From the NCBI GenBank assembly GCA_947044405.1, contig CAMRHE010000028.1, forward strand, positions 3,827,501 to 3,891,500: 64,000 bases of DNA, written 5' to 3'. The position numbers were made by a program, and so were the translations under genes. Under the pieces are notes generated by a model, which saw only the letters and a program-made list of their open reading frames with translations, did not search any database and was not told the DNA's origin. Each line of letters begins with the position of its first letter. The first letter of the stretch is position 1. The DNA is from Leptodactylus fallax (Eukaryota > Chordata > Amphibia > Anura > Leptodactylidae). This document shows, in pieces, positions 60,946 to 64,000 of this stretch.

Positions 60946-63900
60946 CAGGTAGACCCTTGCCTTGCTTAATGGTAGGTTAAAGGGGGTTCACTAGGACTTG
61001 ATGATCTGTTAGGATAGATCTCCGGGATCCCTGTCGATCTGCACAATGGAGGGACTGCAGGTCAATACTAGACACAACCGCTAGTTTGGATGAACTGCTG
61101 TGTCTATATAAAAAAAATGAAGGGAACCCTCCAATGTGCTCACCCTCAGGGGTCCCGGAGGTCGGATACCCCCCCCAGATCAGACATTGATGTATGGATG
61201 AGAATATGGCGTATCTTCTGGCTTTATGTGAGCTGTGACTGAGCGTTACGTGTTCGTAGCCAATACGCACGGCCCTTGGATTAGTCTCCTCACAAAAGCC
61301 GGATTTCTTACACAGGTATTAATCCGTGTGGAAATATAACCCGCCAGGGCTTGGCTAAGTGTGACGGCTTCATTCAGCATGAAATTCTGGCAAAGTTCCT
61401 TATACCACAAATAACACAAGGGTCAAAAATTCACTGGGGCTGCATCTGTATATATGGGCGATTTATGCCGAACAGAAAGTGTGTTTCTAAGCCCGTAATC
61501 CGTCTTCCATTGTGTGAGAGATCGGTCACCTCACAGGGAACATTCCTGACCGAATGAATAATTCATAGTCTATGTAAATGTACAATTTAATCCCTCTCAG
61601 GTGCGCGGCCAGTGAACGGAGGGCCTGTTCCCGCACTGTGGCGTCCTCTTCACAATGTCTACATTTCTAGAAAGTTTTTACCTTCAGTATTTTTTTTTCC
61701 TTTTGTCGAAATGTGATTGATTTCTTTACGTAGGAAGTTTGTATTGTTCTAAAGCGTAAACCCATTAAATGGAAATATTTGATATGGCCAATAAGTCCGA
61801 TCGATGCAGGCTACCTCGGGGTGCTTGGTTTAAGGATAACTTCGTCTCCAGCTTTACTCTCTTCCCCCATGGACTCTTCTGTTGGGTACTCCTTGGTTTG
61901 TGGCCCTCAGTTCGTCAGTTGTGAAATGGGGCAAGTTCAATTGTAACTAGATGTAACCGAAAAGCTATACCCCAAACATGACCCGGTATAAACCTGTCCT
62001 ATTCTTGCACCTTAATTGACATGAATATGCCTTGAACATGTCTTAGGCCAGGCTCAGGTGGGCATAATACAATTGCAATTTTGGACGTGTCTCATGGCTT
62101 CAAACCCCAATCGTGGGGGATCTTGAGGATCTAATGACCTGAACTAAAGCTGGCCATACATGGTAGACTGCTATTGGCCGAACACTCATTTGGGCAACAT
62201 TTAATCCTCCTGACAGCCCGACACACACGTACTCTTGGGTCGGCCGAGCATTCATGTGTCTTCTCTTTAAGGGGAAGGAAAGAGGTCACCACCAGACACC
62301 TCTGGCATTGGTTTTTCTCCAGTGGGTATAAAGGATCGGACTTGTGGGAAATCTACGTTCCTGCTTGATCCTTCTCTTTACATCTTCCATCGGGGGAGAG
62401 TAGGGATAACCCGCATACATATTAGATGGTGACATTTCACTCTTGGGTGGCTTCATGGAACCATGTCCACTCTCTGACAACCCTACCAGATGGCATCCAG
62501 ACCCTAATCCATTCTTGCCTTAGAGGAACGTTAGACAAATATGCATACCTGCACGTCCTGCCGACCATCCTATGTGTGTTGGAGTATCCCGACTTTCTCC
62601 CCCAATATTTACAGTGAGGGTAAAGTGGTCAGGCTTATTGGAGCCTGTTGGATCAGACATGTTGTCCAGCCAGCAGCTCTCTGGAGTTAGTGGCCATTGA
62701 CCATACGCATGAGATTATGGGATGAAGAACTTTTGGCTAATTCTTGCAGTTGATTAAAAACGCCTTTGGTTGTCCATGGAAGCAGGAGGGGTAAGAGACT
62801 GCCAAATACCCTCTGTACAGAAAGAAGATAGGAAGTGACCCATGAAATCCAACTTTGTCCCAAGAACAAACACCTGAAGGTTTCTAATAGCCCAATGGTA
62901 ATTCAGATAGAACAATCTAGCATCTTCTAGAGTTTGAGACTATATTGACAAAGACAAGATAGGAAGGGAGTTATCTGACTACTTATAAGTGCTGGGACAA
63001 CCAGGAAAAAAATACAGTTCTTGCTCTCCAAAAATGGACCCAAAAACTTCCTTCTGCTCTACGTTCTGGTTGAGAAGTTCTAGTGTTTTTGTGTTTTCCC
63101 TCGGCTAAGACTGTGCTACTGTAAGTGGATTGAAAGTCACACTATCTGAGCTGTCGATTGTGCTTAGTTAGCATAGATGTCAATAGAAACAAGCTCTGCT
63201 GCGTTGGACGAGTGCCACCGCCGTCAGCTAACCCCACTGTTGCACAGGAATGCTGCCGGGGCCGACATCCGAAACTTTTTCTTCCAGGCATATTAGCAAG
63301 AGGCTGAAAGCGTCTCACTTACTGTCAGGTGCGCACAATGACTGGCTTGTTGGAAGAAAGGTAGGAAATGGTCACTTTATGGTTGGTGGCTTAACTAATT
63401 TTCCGGTGGAGGGCATGAGATGTAATCAGACTTCTCATTACGGTGACCCCATTTCTATCTCCTCTTGTAATGATGTTACAGGAGCCCCGGAGAGATGTAT
63501 GGGCTCTGTTGGAGAAGGAGCAGGTTAAGTGGGGACAGATCTCCCGTAGGACTTTTGTAGTCGGAGAATACTTGTCAGGACAGATCTTGAGTATGAACGG
63601 GGTCTGCTAAAAACTTCAAGGAACCTTTGGCATAAGCTGTGATCGCTTATTATTAATGCAAGGACAGGGGCAGTTTGGATATTGTTTTTATATCTAAATA
63701 TCTGTACAATAAGGGCGTGTTCACATGGCATAATTTGGAGAGATATTGGAGGTGGACTTCTTCAAAAGTGGCCTGAATCCACCTCCCTTTGCTTAGAATT
63801 CTGGAAAAGAAGCTTCCTGCCTGATCTTGAGGTGGTTTCTGTGGCTGAATCACTGTGGCCCAAGGCTTCATACTTGCTTAGCCCCATTGCATATGCAAAT

Positions 63901-64000
63901 GCTCAAACTCATGGCAGAAACTTGAGGCTTGGTTTTGGCTTTCCACCACTGGTTTTGGAGAGCGTTTTGAGGTGGAAGACGTCTTCAAATTCCTCTCGTG
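60946..64000. other. intergenic DNA to the window end
   Basis: 3.1 kb. The end near 63715 (gggcgtgttcacatggcata) looks like the start of a family related to the MITE at 27011 and runs off the window. I see no coding exon, RNA gene or promoter. Confidence 0.5.

Overview
The window looks like nuclear DNA of a vertebrate, most likely an anuran amphibian. One long multi-exon gene runs left to right with GT-AG introns. The rest is AT-rich intronic and intergenic DNA full of short foldback DNA transposons, Tc1/mariner copies and minisatellites of the kind common in frog genomes. The species is not determined; frog is an inference from the repeats and from protein similarity.

Gene: positions 4080-29427 hold 23 consecutive coding exons of kif5c, the neuronal kinesin-1 heavy chain. 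By the human exon scheme these are exons 3-25, and exon 26 (32196 to about 35735) is the 3' UTR. Exons 1 and 2, with the start codon and about the first 73 residues, lie left of the window. All 22 internal junctions keep frame and the stop is at 29416-29418. By human numbering the protein would be about 955 residues. The exons encode, in order, the motor (P-loop, switch I, switch II), neck linker and neck coil, hinge, coiled-coil stalk, light-chain-binding coil, and a tail with the QIAKP autoinhibitory motif. Paralogue-specific residues favour KIF5C over KIF5A or KIF5B.

Introns: intron 2 has two inverted arrays of one 31-bp minisatellite. Intron 11 has a foldback transposon whose terminal sequence has become an 11-copy minisatellite. 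Intron 13 has a 5'-truncated antisense LINE with a perfect 15-bp target-site duplication. Intron 18 has a decayed Tc1 transposase. Intron 19 has a 17-copy, 49-bp minisatellite in which nearly every unit looks like a 3' splice site. Intron 21 has a Tc1-like DD38E element inserted into a 60-bp minisatellite.

Downstream (about 36-64 kb): no coding gene is recognised. At 39.5-41.0 kb there is a 65-bp tandem array carrying ZNF143-like motifs, an inverted array of a GATACA-rich repeat, and a CpG-rich segment ending in a good splice donor. The last may be the promoter and first non-coding exon of the next gene, LYPD6B or LYPD6 if tetrapod synteny holds. A second DD38E element sits in a (TA)n tract at 42.2-43.8 kb. 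Further right are an ATT-rich microsatellite region, a G-rich 31-bp minisatellite, a candidate conserved enhancer near 53 kb and many MITEs.

Exon coordinates rest on frame-checked splice junctions. Repeat boundaries are by eye and good to roughly 5-20 bases, except the Tc1-like elements and the LINE duplication, which are exact.
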